Assembly (NCBI GenBank): GCA_016748015.1
Contig: JAAOMT010000697.1
Coordinates: 564,380 to 628,379, forward strand
DNA from: Geosiphon pyriformis
Taxonomy: Eukaryota; Glomeromycota; Glomeromycetes; Archaeosporales; Geosiphonaceae
Length of the DNA stretch: 64,000 bases
Direction: 5' to 3'
Shown here: piece after piece, positions 34,004 to 45,539 of the stretch
How positions within the stretch are numbered: the stretch's first letter is position 1
Layout of the letters: every line of letters begins with the position of its first letter
The notes under the pieces: generated by a model
Databases searched by the model: none
What the model was told of the DNA's origin: nothing
What the model saw: the letters and a program-made list of their open reading frames with translations, nothing else
Program-made: the position numbers and the translations under genes

Positions 34004-35311
34004 ATGCAACTTTTTTTCGGTAAAACGAAACCCAAGGCAAACGCCAAAGATGCTATCGTTCGTCTACGAGACACTCTTCAAATGCTGGAGAAACGAGAAA
34101 ATCATTTGCAAAGCAAAATTGACACAGAACTCGAGAACGCCAAAAGAAACGCTACTGGAAACAAAAGAGGTGGGCTGTTTTCAGAATCTCTCCTTTATGT
34201 TAAAAGAGTAAAGTATGGCAAACTGTAGCTGAAATTGTCAGCTCTCAACCAGCTTGAGCGAGAGCCCATTAAAGCAGATTTACAAAGTTATCCAGTGGAA
34301 ATTTTTCGCGTGACTTTGCGTATCTCATACACAAAGTTAATTAGCACACTTCGAATTTTTCACGTCGTTATAAGTAGTTTCAGCGCTATACACACAAACT
34401 AGATATTACGGAAATCAGAAGTGATAAGTCCTCGTCCAAACTTGTTTTCTTTTTGTCGACAAACAGCAAAAACCGAGGAGTTATATGCCTTTCGAGAGTT
34501 TTTGATGCTGAAAACAGAATTTAATATCTTTTTGAATGAAATCCAAAACCAAAATATAGCTGCCCTGTTAGCTCTCAAACGAAAAAAGCAATATGAAAGT
34601 CAGATAGAAAAGATTTCTGGGGCTCGTTTAACGATTGAGACCCAGGTAATGGCTATCGAAAATGCAAACGTCAACCTTGAAACAATCAAAGCCATGGAAA
34701 AAGGTGCTGAAGCAATGAAAGCAATACATGGATCCATGTGATTATTATTTTCATCCTCACTTTAAGACTTTCCTTTTGAATATCATAACTCCTTACTAAT
34801 TTAATTTATCATAAAATCTATTTTTTTCTTTGATATTTTTCACTCTCATATCAGGGATATTGATAAAGTTGATGACACAATGGAATCTATACGTGAACAA
34901 ATGGATTTGGCAGATGAAATTTCTATCGCAATTTCTGCACCAATGACTTCGATTGATTTAGATGATGTTCGTACAAAATATTTTTTGCATGAAACTTTAA
35001 TATATATATATTTAATTATTTCTTTTAAATTCTTTTCTTTGGATTAGGATGAATTAAATGCTGAATTAGAAGAGCTAGAACAAGAGGCGCTCGATAGTCA
35101 ATTATTAACTGCTGAAACTCCACCAGTAACAGTGCCAAATGCACCTACAACTGAACCTGGTATTTTTAAAAAAAATTTATCTGCTTTATTTTTTTAAATA
35201 TTTGAGATTCATGTTATTTTAATTTTATTTAAATCAGGTATAAGGGTAAAACAGGTAGATTCGGAGGAGGATGCAGAATTAGAGGATCTACGAGCTGCAA
35301 TGGCATTGTAG
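34004..35311 (+). CDS. SNF7: ESCRT-III subunit SNF7/VPS32 (CHMP4 family)
   Basis: Five exons: 34004-34169, 34560-34737, 34855-34966, 35048-35159, 35238-35311, giving 213 aa in frame. The basic N-terminal half (KTKPKANAKDAIVRLRDTL, LLALKRKKQYESQI) and acidic C-terminal half (DDELNAELEELEQEAL) are the ESCRT-III charge pattern. MESIREQMDLADEISIAI is the conserved core helix, and the end DAELEDLRAAMAL is a MIM1-type motif for VPS4. Polymerises on endosomal membranes to form intraluminal vesicles. The first intron (390 bp) is unusually long for this island. The open frame running through it from 34421 is intronic. Confidence 0.94.
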
Positions 35312-36879
35312 TTAAAATTATAATATGGTTATAATCTCGATTAAGTTTATTTCTTGAATTTTTAATTCAAACAAATGGTGTTTGACTGGTTTGATTTCGA
35401 ACTACATTTTTTTATTAAAATACATGTCATTTATTTAAACTTGAATTCTTTAACAAATATTAATCGATTACATGATTATTGCTGAGAACCAAAAAAGATT
35501 ATTTTTATTTATTAGAATAATAATAATAATGATAAATGATTTTATAATTAATAATTTTTGAATAAATATGTTGATTTTTGAGATTTTTGTTTGACATTAT
35601 ATTTACAATAATATATATTTTTATATTTTTGTAATTTAATTTAATTAATACAATTAATTAATAATATCAAAAAATAATTATATTATATATTATTGTGTTT
35701 TTGTAATTTATTAATATTTATATAATTTTGTTATTATTTAATATTTTTTTAATATATTTTAACAAAGTATAATTTTATTAATAATTAATTTTGTTTTTAC
35801 TTTTAAAATTTAAACTATAAATTTAATTTATGTATAAAAAATACATAATTGGTTATTTAAAACAACAATAAACTATTACATAAAAAAAAATTTATATTGG
35901 TTTGTTTCTTGGGAAATTGTGAAATATAAAAACAGAAAAAACTAAAAACTTCTTACAAAAATATGCTCTTTGAGAAATTTCGGACATAAGAGAGAAAGAA
36001 TTTTTTAAATAAAAAATTTAATCAAATTAGGATAAATCTAGTTGTAACAATCTGTTACATAAAATATAACTTAAATTATTTTTTATTATATAGCTTAAAA
36101 CTATTTAATTTAAAAAAAAAATTTTCTATTAACTTTTTTAAATGTTAAAAAGATTTTTAATAAATTTTTTAAGTATAAATTATTAAATTTACAGGTTTTA
36201 AAATAAGTATTTCAAAATTTATAGCTGTTTTTTATAAACCTAAAAGTTAAATTTTTGAATTATTTTTAACAAAAACCATAAAAATTTTTTTAAATAATAA
36301 TATTACTTTAACTAATAAATATTTTAAGACAATTTAAATAATTTAAAATTGTTTTTGTTAATTAGCTTTTGAATAGTTATAAAATATATTTTATAAAAAA
36401 CTTTTACTATTAAAAGTATTTAAATCTTAAAAAATAAAAAATAAAAAAAATTAGTATAAAATAATTAACAATAAATAATACAAAAAATAACAGAAAATAT
36501 TAAGTTTTTAAAAGTTATTTTACATAGTTAAGTTTTAATTTAAAAAAATTTTAAACTTTAAAATTAAAATAAAAAAAATTGTTTTTATTTTTATTTTTTA
36601 ATTTTAATAAAATTATCTTTATAATAATTTATAAATAAAAATTTTTATATTATTATTAAAAAACTTATTTTTTATTTTAAATTAAAATTATATATAAATT
36701 ATATAATATTTTTAAAATTATTATTTAAAATAATAGTTTTAATTATAATTAATAAAATAAAATTTTTTTCTTTTATTCTTTCTAAATTTCTAAAAAAACT
36801 ATATTTTAGAAAAAAAGTTTTTTTTGCTTTTGTTATTTTTTTTGTCTATTATTTATTTTTACTATTTAGTTTAATAATA
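35312..36879. other. AT-rich spacer with a LINE 5'-end scrap
   Basis: The SNF7 3' UTR gives way to nearly pure A/T. At about 35.95-35.99 kb, ATGCTCTTTGAGAAATTTC plus a purine run matches the sequence just upstream of LINE ORF1 at 50.88 kb and, more loosely, 60.75 kb (ACTCTTTGATAGATATTT). It is therefore a stray minus-oriented LINE 5' end. Nothing else is recognised. Confidence 0.5.
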
Positions 36880-38568
36880 AGATTATTAATGGCAGTAATA
36901 TTATAATTATAAAGAAAACTATTAAAAATATTGGTATTAATTCAGATAAAAAGAGCTTGTCTTTGAAAAAAAGTGCAGAAATAATATTTTAAGTAATAAT
37001 ATTAGTGGTTCTGAATCTGTTTGGTAAAAAAAATCTATAGATAATAATAATAAAAAGTTGAAAATAGGTAATATTACTAAATTAAAAAGTATTAACATAA
37101 AAAAAGATTATTTGGTTAAAAATATTAGTATTAATTATAACAGTAAGAATAAAATTAGCAAAATTAATATTAATATAACTTCAAAAAACAAAAAACTAGT
37201 TACTAAGTTGGTAATAAACAAACTTTTAAGAAAAATTAATTTTTTTGATAAATGTAATATTAATAACATAAATAATAAGATTGTTTTATCTTTTTCTCTT
37301 AAAAATTTGGTTTAAGTCTCAGTCAGTAAATCATTTATTTTGAATTTGAATTTAAATGCAGTTAATAAAAAATCAGTTTAGAAAAAACTTAAAATTGTCA
37401 AAAAATTATTTTCAAACATTAATAATTTTAAAAGTGTATCTATTTTTTCAAAATTTGCTGAAATTATTAGGACAATATTTATTTTCAAATTGAGCATAAT
37501 ATTAGTATTAAAAAAAACAAAAATGTAAAAATTTTAATAAATGCTAATTTCAAAAAATTAATTAGACATTCAAATTAAGCTGTAATAATTAAAAAAATAC
37601 AATTGAAATATTAGTTAAGACTATACATATTGTATTATTCAAATTTGGTAAAATTAAGTTAATTAAAATACAATTGATAGGACTATGACAGAAAGCTGTA
37701 ATGAAATTTATATAATTAAATCATACTAATTTAATTATAATTAAGTGATTTATCTTGATAAGAAAAAATACTATATATATTCCTAAGACTAATATAAACA
37801 AAAAAATTTGGAATACAAGAAACTATAATAAAACATGACTTTATATAATGTTAGTAAAAACAAATATTTATAATATTTGAGACTTTATTAGATTAATGAA
37901 TAAAAAAACATGTGTAATTAATCATTATCTAATTATATATACTTAAACTGGATATACTATAATCTGTTTTGAATTTGTTAATTTATTAAATACTATTATG
38001 AAAATTATATTAGTGTCAAGAAACACTAATCTGTATTAGTCTTAATTAAGTCTAGCCAAATATGCAAAATATGAAAAGATAAAACATATGTCTGTTAATT
38101 ATGCCAATAGTAAAAAAGTTTTTATAGACAGCTTTATTTATAAAATATTTTCAAAAGCAGATAAAAGCAGATTAACTGTTATTTATGTCAAATATTTGGC
38201 TTTTATTGCTTGTTTAATGTTTTTTAGTAGTGTTTTTTATTGGTAGTTCTTTATTTTTTTTTCTTTTTGTATAAAATATTTCTTTAAAAGTTGGTTTTTC
38301 TTCAAAAATAAAGTCTTTTTTACTAATTATGTTAAATATTAATAATAAATTTGCAAATTTAAAACACAATCTTACTGGTTTTGCAGAACAAATTAGTAAG
38401 TTAACAGAGAGATTAGATATACTTAAGCTGATAATTTCTCAGTTATGTTCTAAATATTAGTTATTAGTGATTTTTTTATTATAAAATTAAGAAACAGATA
38501 TAATAATAAGTAAAAATTCAAATGCAGTTATTAGCAATAAGACTATAAATATTAAGATTTTTCTATTA
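36880..38568 (+). pseudogene. LINE ORF1 remnant (+), truncated at an inversion-like breakpoint
   Basis: Starts near ATG 36891 and follows the ORF1 order of the copy at 60.7-58.85 kb (-). The N-terminal Lys/Ser-rich part (open at 37058-37315, ending LRKINFF and LSFSLKNLV) comes first, then FSKFAEIIRTIF, CVINHYL near 37.92 kb, and a ruined zinc knuckle (YAKYEKIKHMSVNY, Cys to Tyr). KSRLTVIYVKYLAF and the Leu-rich FAEQISKLTERLDIL follow. Tyr for Cys and stop for Trp/Gln fit G-to-A/C-to-T decay. ORF2 does not follow; instead a minus-strand LINE abuts it. Confidence 0.75.
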
Positions 38569-41452
38569 ATCTTGGACAAAATAATGAACATTACTAAATA
38601 CTGGCAAATTATTAGTCTTAATAAAACATTTATGCATATTACTGGACAACAACAGAGAAAAATAAGCAGTTTAATTTGCCAAAGTATTTGTACAAATATT
38701 ACTTAAAATACCTAAATGTTTTTTAATCTTTGGCCAAACAATTAACAGATCTTTACTATTAACTAAATTAGCAATATGTTTTTTTCTATTTAGTAACAAT
38801 TTTGAAAATTAAGACTTGATATTTCCAATTCTAAAATACATACATTTATGATAATTTGACTGTTCAAATACACAATTATAGCACAAAAGAAGAACACATA
38901 TTCTAAAGTCAGAGCAATAGTCTGTAATTTAGCCATTATCAATGACAACAACTCATTAACTTTAACTTCAAAATTCAAATCAACTTCTAAAAAGTATGCA
39001 GCAATTCTACTAGCCATAACAAAAGAACCCAATCTTTTTAAAAATCTATCTGTATACACAGTAAATACATTTGACCAGATTTTAAGAAAATGTTTTTTCA
39101 AAATTGAAAACTGGTCTAATGACAAAATATTAGTATTTTCTAACACAAAATCTATGCTAAAAAATGCCAATGTAAGCTTAGAATTGTGCAAAAATTTTGA
39201 CACCAAAACAAACCAAAAAACCATTGGTCTTTTAGAACCCAATTTTTTTCAATGATAGAATGTTTTCCAATTTATAACTCTACTTTGTTTATCTAAAAGT
39301 CTGTTACAAAAAACCATGCCAAATTTTTTCAAAGAACCAACTTTTTTATAATACAACAAAGCTTTAAGACACTTAACATAAAAATTTTGCCAAGATTAAG
39401 GAATACACAAAACAAATTATTCACCAATAAAAAACTATTGTTCAAAAAAATACACACCACTTTAGCCAAAAAATTGCTAAAAAGACTAATATGCAATTTT
39501 ATTGAATGCTATAAAGGATTTAATGAGCCCCAGTTCAGAATCTGCAAATTTAAAAATTTGTGCTTAAAAAGTTGATTGAAGATTTCAGAAGCATTTGTAA
39601 AATAATAGTTGAAACAATCTTTTTTTTAGCTTGAATTTGTTTAAACATCTTTAAACCATATAATAAAAAATAATGTATTGTCTTACTTAGAAAGTTGTAA
39701 AACAATCTAGCTTTTGATTTAAGATTTTTCTTGATTAAGACATTTTATTGACAACAAACTGCTAAAAAAATAAAACTGAACTAGAAATAATAATTAATAA
39801 TAGGTTGCAAAACTGCTGAAACCAGATATAAAAACTGTTTATTTATAATAGTTTTTCTTAAAACCATATTAAAAAAAAATTTAATGTTGGATTAAGTCTT
39901 GGCCAAACTAAGCTTAAACATTCTATCAATAGATAAAAGATTCCCAAATATTTATGCAACATATTATTTTTGGCAATTGAAATAAGTAATTTGCTAATTT
40001 TTAAAAAAGTATTTTTAACCTTCTAATTAATGAGAATAGCCTGTTTTGTTATTGTTAATTAAGATATTATTAATCAAAAAAAATTTACTAGCAACATCCA
40101 ATATATATTATATAGTAATCTGACTATTCTTAATTCAGATAGTATTATTAACAAAAGCATTAGCTGCAAAAACGAAAATTTTCCATTAATGTTTTCTACT
40201 TTTCCTATTTTAGCTATAAATCTAATATTAATTTGGTATTTACATAGATATTTCTGTTTTTTGGTCTTGTATAAAAAAAAATTATAGAAAATTCTTTAAA
40301 AAAAGAAGGAAAACATTTTATCATAATCAAGTTTATTATGTATTTAATGTCTATTTGTAAGACTAAAATCTATTATAATTTTATTTAATCTATTTTTATA
40401 AATATTACCAAAAAAACCAATAAATTTTTCACATATTTTAATACATTGCAAACTAGTTTTCAAATGGTATTAACCAACTAAGTTATATGTTTTACACATG
40501 TCTTATAGAATTAACCAAATCTTTCTGTTTTTTTTCAGAGCATTCTCAATTATTGAGTTAATAGCAAAAATAGGAAACTGTATTAAAATACTTTTTAAAA
40601 TGAAAAAAATATCTTTACAGAGAATACTGAACTTGCTACAAGCAAAAAAAATTTGATTCAAAAGAATCTTAAAAGAAATTTTTTAAGCTGTCTTAATCAA
40701 AGTAATAGAATAAGTGTTTGTTAAAATTTTATTTTATTTATAAGGTTTAAATATTATTGAAATTCACACTTTTTTTTATAAAATTAGAACTGTATTTAGA
40801 GTTAAACATGAATTTAAAAGACCTAAAAAACATTTGAGAACATTATTGTCACAATTTTTTTACAATTCATTAGAAACATTATTAAGACCAATAGTTTTTT
40901 TATTCAGCAAGTTTTTGACTACTTGAACCAATTCTTCAAAAACAATAATATTCATAACTTTTAAAAAAGCATTATTATTTATATAACACAAAAGAACATA
41001 TTAATTGGCCCAAAGTTTAAGCAAAAGTTCAAAAACCATCCACTTTTTGGTTCAACCCTTCATAATTGCATCAACTTTAGATTTAATATTATCAGATTTT
41101 AAAACCAATTTATTATTAATTATTAAATAGTTTAGTATTATCTTATAAAACAGTTTATCTAATATATTTTTGATTATATAGTTTTTATCCAAGCAAAAAT
41201 TTTCCATTTTCTTATTAATAATACTTTTTATAGCAGCAGTTTTAGTAATTTTGAATTGTGAATTTTGGATTTGCAGTAACCTTTTTTAATTTTAAACAAA
41301 CAATTAAAAATGTTTATTAATTTGGTACTATTTTAAATTATGTTTTGCATCTTAAAAGTTTTATTTGTATTTGCAATTAACCAAACATAAAGTAAAAAAT
41401 CAGTTCTATGTATATTATAAGATCTAAGAAATTTAACCACTTTGGTAATCAG
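38569..41452 (-). pseudogene. LINE C ORF2: RT and RNase H part
   Basis: RNase H is open at 39242-38790 and continues to 38569 in another frame (HLGILSNICTNTLAN, cf. HSGVLGNKRADTLAR). Its catalytic set is Asp (YTDRFL), Lys for Glu (AKLQTIAL) and Asn for Asp (YLNSQ). The RT box FDDT reads VNNT at 40141-40152, and the following Trp is a TGA stop. The region towards 41452 carries the pre-RT linker (ITKVVKFLRSYNIHRTDF, cf. VSKLVRASHMDSAEEF). Essentially every lost key residue is a G-to-A change on the coding strand. Confidence 0.8.
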
Positions 41453-42872
41453 TGTTACCAGGTGAAAGCTATGGATTTGTAACTTCTTAGCAATGACAAT
41501 AGCTTTCACCTGGAACACACACATTACCATGATTATGCTACTGACTATAGCATATTATGGGTGTATGGACTATTTCAGTGAATGGAAGAGCAGAAAGGGG
41601 TACGTGATAAGGTCATTAAAAGTGAAAGAAAGTATTGTCATTATTATTTGTTTTTGGGCAAAAACCAGTCTTAGATATTTTAAAGGGAAAAAAGAAATCA
41701 CATCTCTTTATATGTATCAGAAGCACAACCAACAACAAGGAGTGAAACCAACTATTCAAAGAAATACATAACCGGAATTTTTTCAATTAGTTATCAAAAA
41801 GGTGTGGTGTTCAAATGCCTGCTTTGAAAACGAAGTTATAGGAATTATAAAAGGAATTATGAAAGTCAAATATAATTGAAATAGATTTTGCTTAAACTTT
41901 TTATTATTGAGACCACTCTCTAACAATGTGATACTTTATTACTTATTTTTATATTTAACAACTTGTTCGGTGAAACAAGACTTAATGTGAAATGGTAATA
42001 ACACATGATTTGAAAGATCAGAAGTAATAAAACAATTTGAAATGGTGATAACAAGTAAGTAAAAGATTATAAACAACATAATTCCAAATGGTGATAAGGA
42101 ATATGGGAAGACATACTTGAGATTGTGATGACAAGTATTTAGAGCATAGAAAGTGAAAAAAGAATATAAAGAGTAGAGGAAAGGATTAATTGCTCACTAT
42201 AAAACTATAGTGAAGAGTTGGCTCAGTATTGAACTGATACTTTTCTAAGCTGACAGAGAAGCTGTATATATAGTTAAATTACATCAGATCTACATACTAT
42301 ATTAGAACTATTTAAAATACATCAATTATTTATATACATTTAATTAATAAATTTATGATGAGCTTACTCGGCATGTTATTTTCTCAGAGCTAGTGATTTT
42401 TAGATAATCAGATTTAGATGGCTGGATCTAGAACATTAATTGTCAATCAATGATACCAATTGTGATTATGATCAACATAATCAGAAGTAGATCAATTGAT
42501 TACATTTCTTGGTAACTACTTTTAACCATTGATTACAGATCTGAAATGTTAGATTGTTCTAATAAGGGCATATGAGAATTTTGAAGCATAACAAAACCTG
42601 TTGTTATCTGATTACATGCATCAATTATTTATTTCCATTGGTGTTTCTTAGTTTGCCAAGATTTTTTTATATCCAACTTAGTTAAACTGTTGGATTGTGC
42701 CATATTTCTTTGTTGTAATTAGATTAATTGCTGATTATTTATTTCCAGATTGCCGGCTGATTTTGTTGATTAAGTGTGATGATGTAGGCCTTTTTCGCAT
42801 GATTTTGATGTTAATTTCCATTGTATGTGTTGTAATTTTTGCATTGAAAAGTGTGAAAATCTTCCAGTAACA
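41453..42872 (-). repeat. Solo LTR, family B, TSD TCAG/CCAG
   Basis: 1,420 bp with plus-strand ends TGTTACCAGG and CCAGTAACA. It aligns in reverse with 8683-10089 and is less decayed. Flanks TCAG (41449-41452) and CCAG (42873-42876) are a 4-bp duplication with one C/T difference. Removing it joins LINE C codons KFFKLELL to VTKVVKFL, matching the preserved KFHKLELLVSKLVR. Frames at 41493-41771 (+) and 41333-41530 (-) inside or across it are not conserved genes. Confidence 0.85.
41458..41513. repeat. Perfect 15-bp inverted repeat near LTR end
   Basis: CCAGGTGAAAGCTAT at 41458-41472 and its exact complement ATAGCTTTCACCTGG at 41499-41513 enclose a 26-nt loop. It lies 5 bp inside the 3' end of the family B LTR (element orientation). 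The other copy (about 10.03-10.08 kb) is too decayed to retain the stem. Confidence 0.85.
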
Positions 42873-43875
42873 CCAGCAATTCCAATTTAAAAAACTTAAA
42901 CAACTGTTTGTTAAAAGTACATTTGGTTTTACTATACCAATATTAAAAAAATGTTTCATTAACTAAATCTATTATCATCTTTTTTAACAATTCTTATATA
43001 GTATTCAAATTCTTATTAGCTCTTACTACTAAAAACTTATTCATTACTGCTGAAACTTAACAGAAAAACATTTTTTAAAACACATTCATTTGGTATTATC
43101 TGTATTAATAATCTTGAATTTTTAATAATCTTTGTTAATTTGCTTGTACATGCTATTTAGATAAATATCCAAGAGACTACTCAAGCCAATTAAGACTAAA
43201 ACAGTCTTGTAATCTATATTAAAAAAGTCAAAAACTGGATTAACTCCATGGCTAGTAATAACAAACAACAAACTTTTACTTATAAAAACATAATTTATAA
43301 CTTTTTTGATGCTTTTTAAATTGCTCTAAGTGAAAATTTTAACCAATGAATGCTTACTAAACAAGTTGACCAAATTTAAATCTGAACAGAACTTGAAATT
43401 CACACTTTTTTTAGACCTATTTTCATTGAAATCTCTATTCAAAATTACAAAAGTATTAAAGTTAACTGCCTTGGCAATAAAAAAATTGATTTTTACAGTT
43501 TGATCAAACTTAACTTCAGAAAAAGCACTAGTATACAAATTCAAACTTATAATTGAAAGCTTGCCTTTAAAAAAAAGCCACACTAAAATAACATGACTGA
43601 AAACTTTTTTCATCTTAAAAATATGTCATGTTAGAAAATTGTTCATAATAATAGTCACTTCAGCACTAAAAAAACTTTTATCCAATCTAGATGTAAAAAT
43701 CTATACTCTATTAAATCTGTTTGCAATCTATGGCTTAATATTAGATCTTAACTTTGTTTCTATTATAATAAAAACCATATTACCCAAACTTGTATATTAA
43801 CACATAACATTTTTCTGTTTAACAAAGACATTAATACTCTGAACATTATATGTTACAAATTTCCAAACCAAATTA
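42873..43875 (-). pseudogene. LINE C ORF2: endonuclease part
   Basis: The open stretch 43613-43326 aligns with the middle of the preserved endonuclease: GKLSIISLNLY, INFFIAKAVNFNTFVILN, RDFNEN, NLVNLFSKHS. The catalytic GGDFN is NRDFN, keeping the Asp. Upstream (43.87-43.62 kb) is the endonuclease start with stops, downstream (43.3-42.88 kb) its end and the linker KFFKLELL. Confidence 0.75.
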
Positions 43876-44717
43876 CTTATTGAGAAAAAAAAGATGTTAA
43901 GAAACTTAAACCAATATACAACAGATCTAATTTTACCAAAACTAAACTAACAGAAACTTTAAGAACTACTAATTTTAATTTTAAACTCTCCATTTTAGTG
44001 GTTAAAACTTTTGAACTACTCAAACTCAAAACTGAAGATTCAACAACAACCAAAAAAGAAAGTAAAAGCAGAATTTTCAAACTATTTAATACTATATTCA
44101 AATCTAAATTCAAATCAAAAGCTATTAAGATTGCCAAGTCTTGAGAAAAAAAATGTGAAGACAAAAACACTAAATTTACATCATTAAACTTGTGCACAAT
44201 GCTAAACACCTGATCAGCCAAAAGCTTAAGAGAGCATTCCAAAGAGGTCAAGTAAACAACAATTGATAAGTTATTATTAAAAACTAAAAGAACCTTATCA
44301 GTACATAAAGATCCTGAAAAACATGACTCAAAATTAGAACCAAAACCAAAATAAGAATTGTCAGCAAAAGCAGTAAACAAAACCATCTGAGTTCAAGATT
44401 TGCTATCAAAAACAGCAGAACAAAAAATTAGAACACTTTTTTTTGCATATAACTTGGCCAGTTAAAAGCAATTTTTTTTTGAGATAATTCTTTTATAAAT
44501 TTCCAAAAATAGCAAGACAAATACACTTAATGTCTTATACTCTAAAACTAAATGTTCAAAACACTTACATCTTTTATAATAAACTAAACCTAATCTGGTC
44601 CAAGAAAGTTTCATATTACCAAAAATTGGCTTTGTATAAAAAACAGGTTCTAAGTTATCTTTAGTATTAAAACCAATCACAGTACAATAAATTCTATTGT
44701 CAGTTTTAATTGACCAA
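43876..44717 (-). pseudogene. LINE C ORF1: zinc knuckle and C-terminal part
   Basis: A 169-codon open frame (44386-43877) ends in a Ser/Leu-rich, heptad-like region (SLKLLADQVFSIVHKFNDV). Upstream 44680-44462 carries a double-Cys knuckle in ruined form: YYKRCKCFEHLVLEY, where C-x2-C-x4-H-x4-C has two Cys changed to Tyr. The subfamily differs from the LINE at 1-6 kb. Confidence 0.75.
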
Positions 44718-45539
44718 TATTACAGATAATTATTTGGAATGTTAGAACAAATAACAAACTCATAACTTAATACTCAATAGCTAGTAATATTGGTAATTTC
44801 TAAAGATTTTGGTATCTGAAAATTTTGGTAAAGTTTTTTATATAATAAACAGAGATTTAATTAATGGTTTTTTTTGTGAATTTTTGTTTTCACTGTGGTA
44901 ACTGGTTTATTTTGGCAGTTATGTTTTTCTGATAAGCTATTTTTAAATTTCTACTCTTGTTCTTAGGTTTTTTATTAGGCTATCTTTAATGTCAAATATT
45001 TAGTATTTAATTTTTTTAATTAATTAGTAAACAACAAAAAAATAAAACAAAAGAAAATAAAAAAAAATAAAAAATAAAAAATTAGTATTCTGTCAATAGC
45101 CATAATTAAAAGCTATTGATCCAGTGTAGTTAAGTATTGGATTTTATCAACATAGAGTATTAATAGTGTAAAAATGATTAATATTTTTTTAATCAAGTAA
45201 TGATAACATGGATTGAATAATAATAGATAATTTTATTAATATTGATGTGATTCTACTTTAAGTTATAAAAAATTATCTTTTTAAAAAAAATGTATTGTGT
45301 TCTAAACTGAATTGAATTTTGAATATTTTTTCTGTTTTTAACACTCTTGCTATATATACATAATTTATGTTATATAAGATTTTTTAAAATTCTTTAATTT
45401 TTTTGAAAAAAATTCTGAAATTCTGAAATTCTAGAATCTTATAATTTCTCAAAAAAAATCCTGAAATTTTTTTTTACTACACCTATTTTTGATTGGCTAT
45501 TTTATTTATTATTATAATTTTTAATTTTTATGAGTAATA
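44718..45539 (-). repeat. 3' LTR of the deleted element (family A)
   Basis: 822 bp; plus-strand ends TATTAC and GAGTAATA. The U3 carries TTCTGAAATTCTGAAATTC and TTCTAGAATC motifs near 45.41-45.44 kb and a TATATATACATAA box near 45.35 kb. Confidence 0.85.

Noticed and set aside
34421-34559. Upstream extension of the second SNF7 exon (frame from 34421)
   Set aside because: The ESCRT-III alignment runs from NATGNKR directly into AALLALKRKK; the extension is the end of intron 1.
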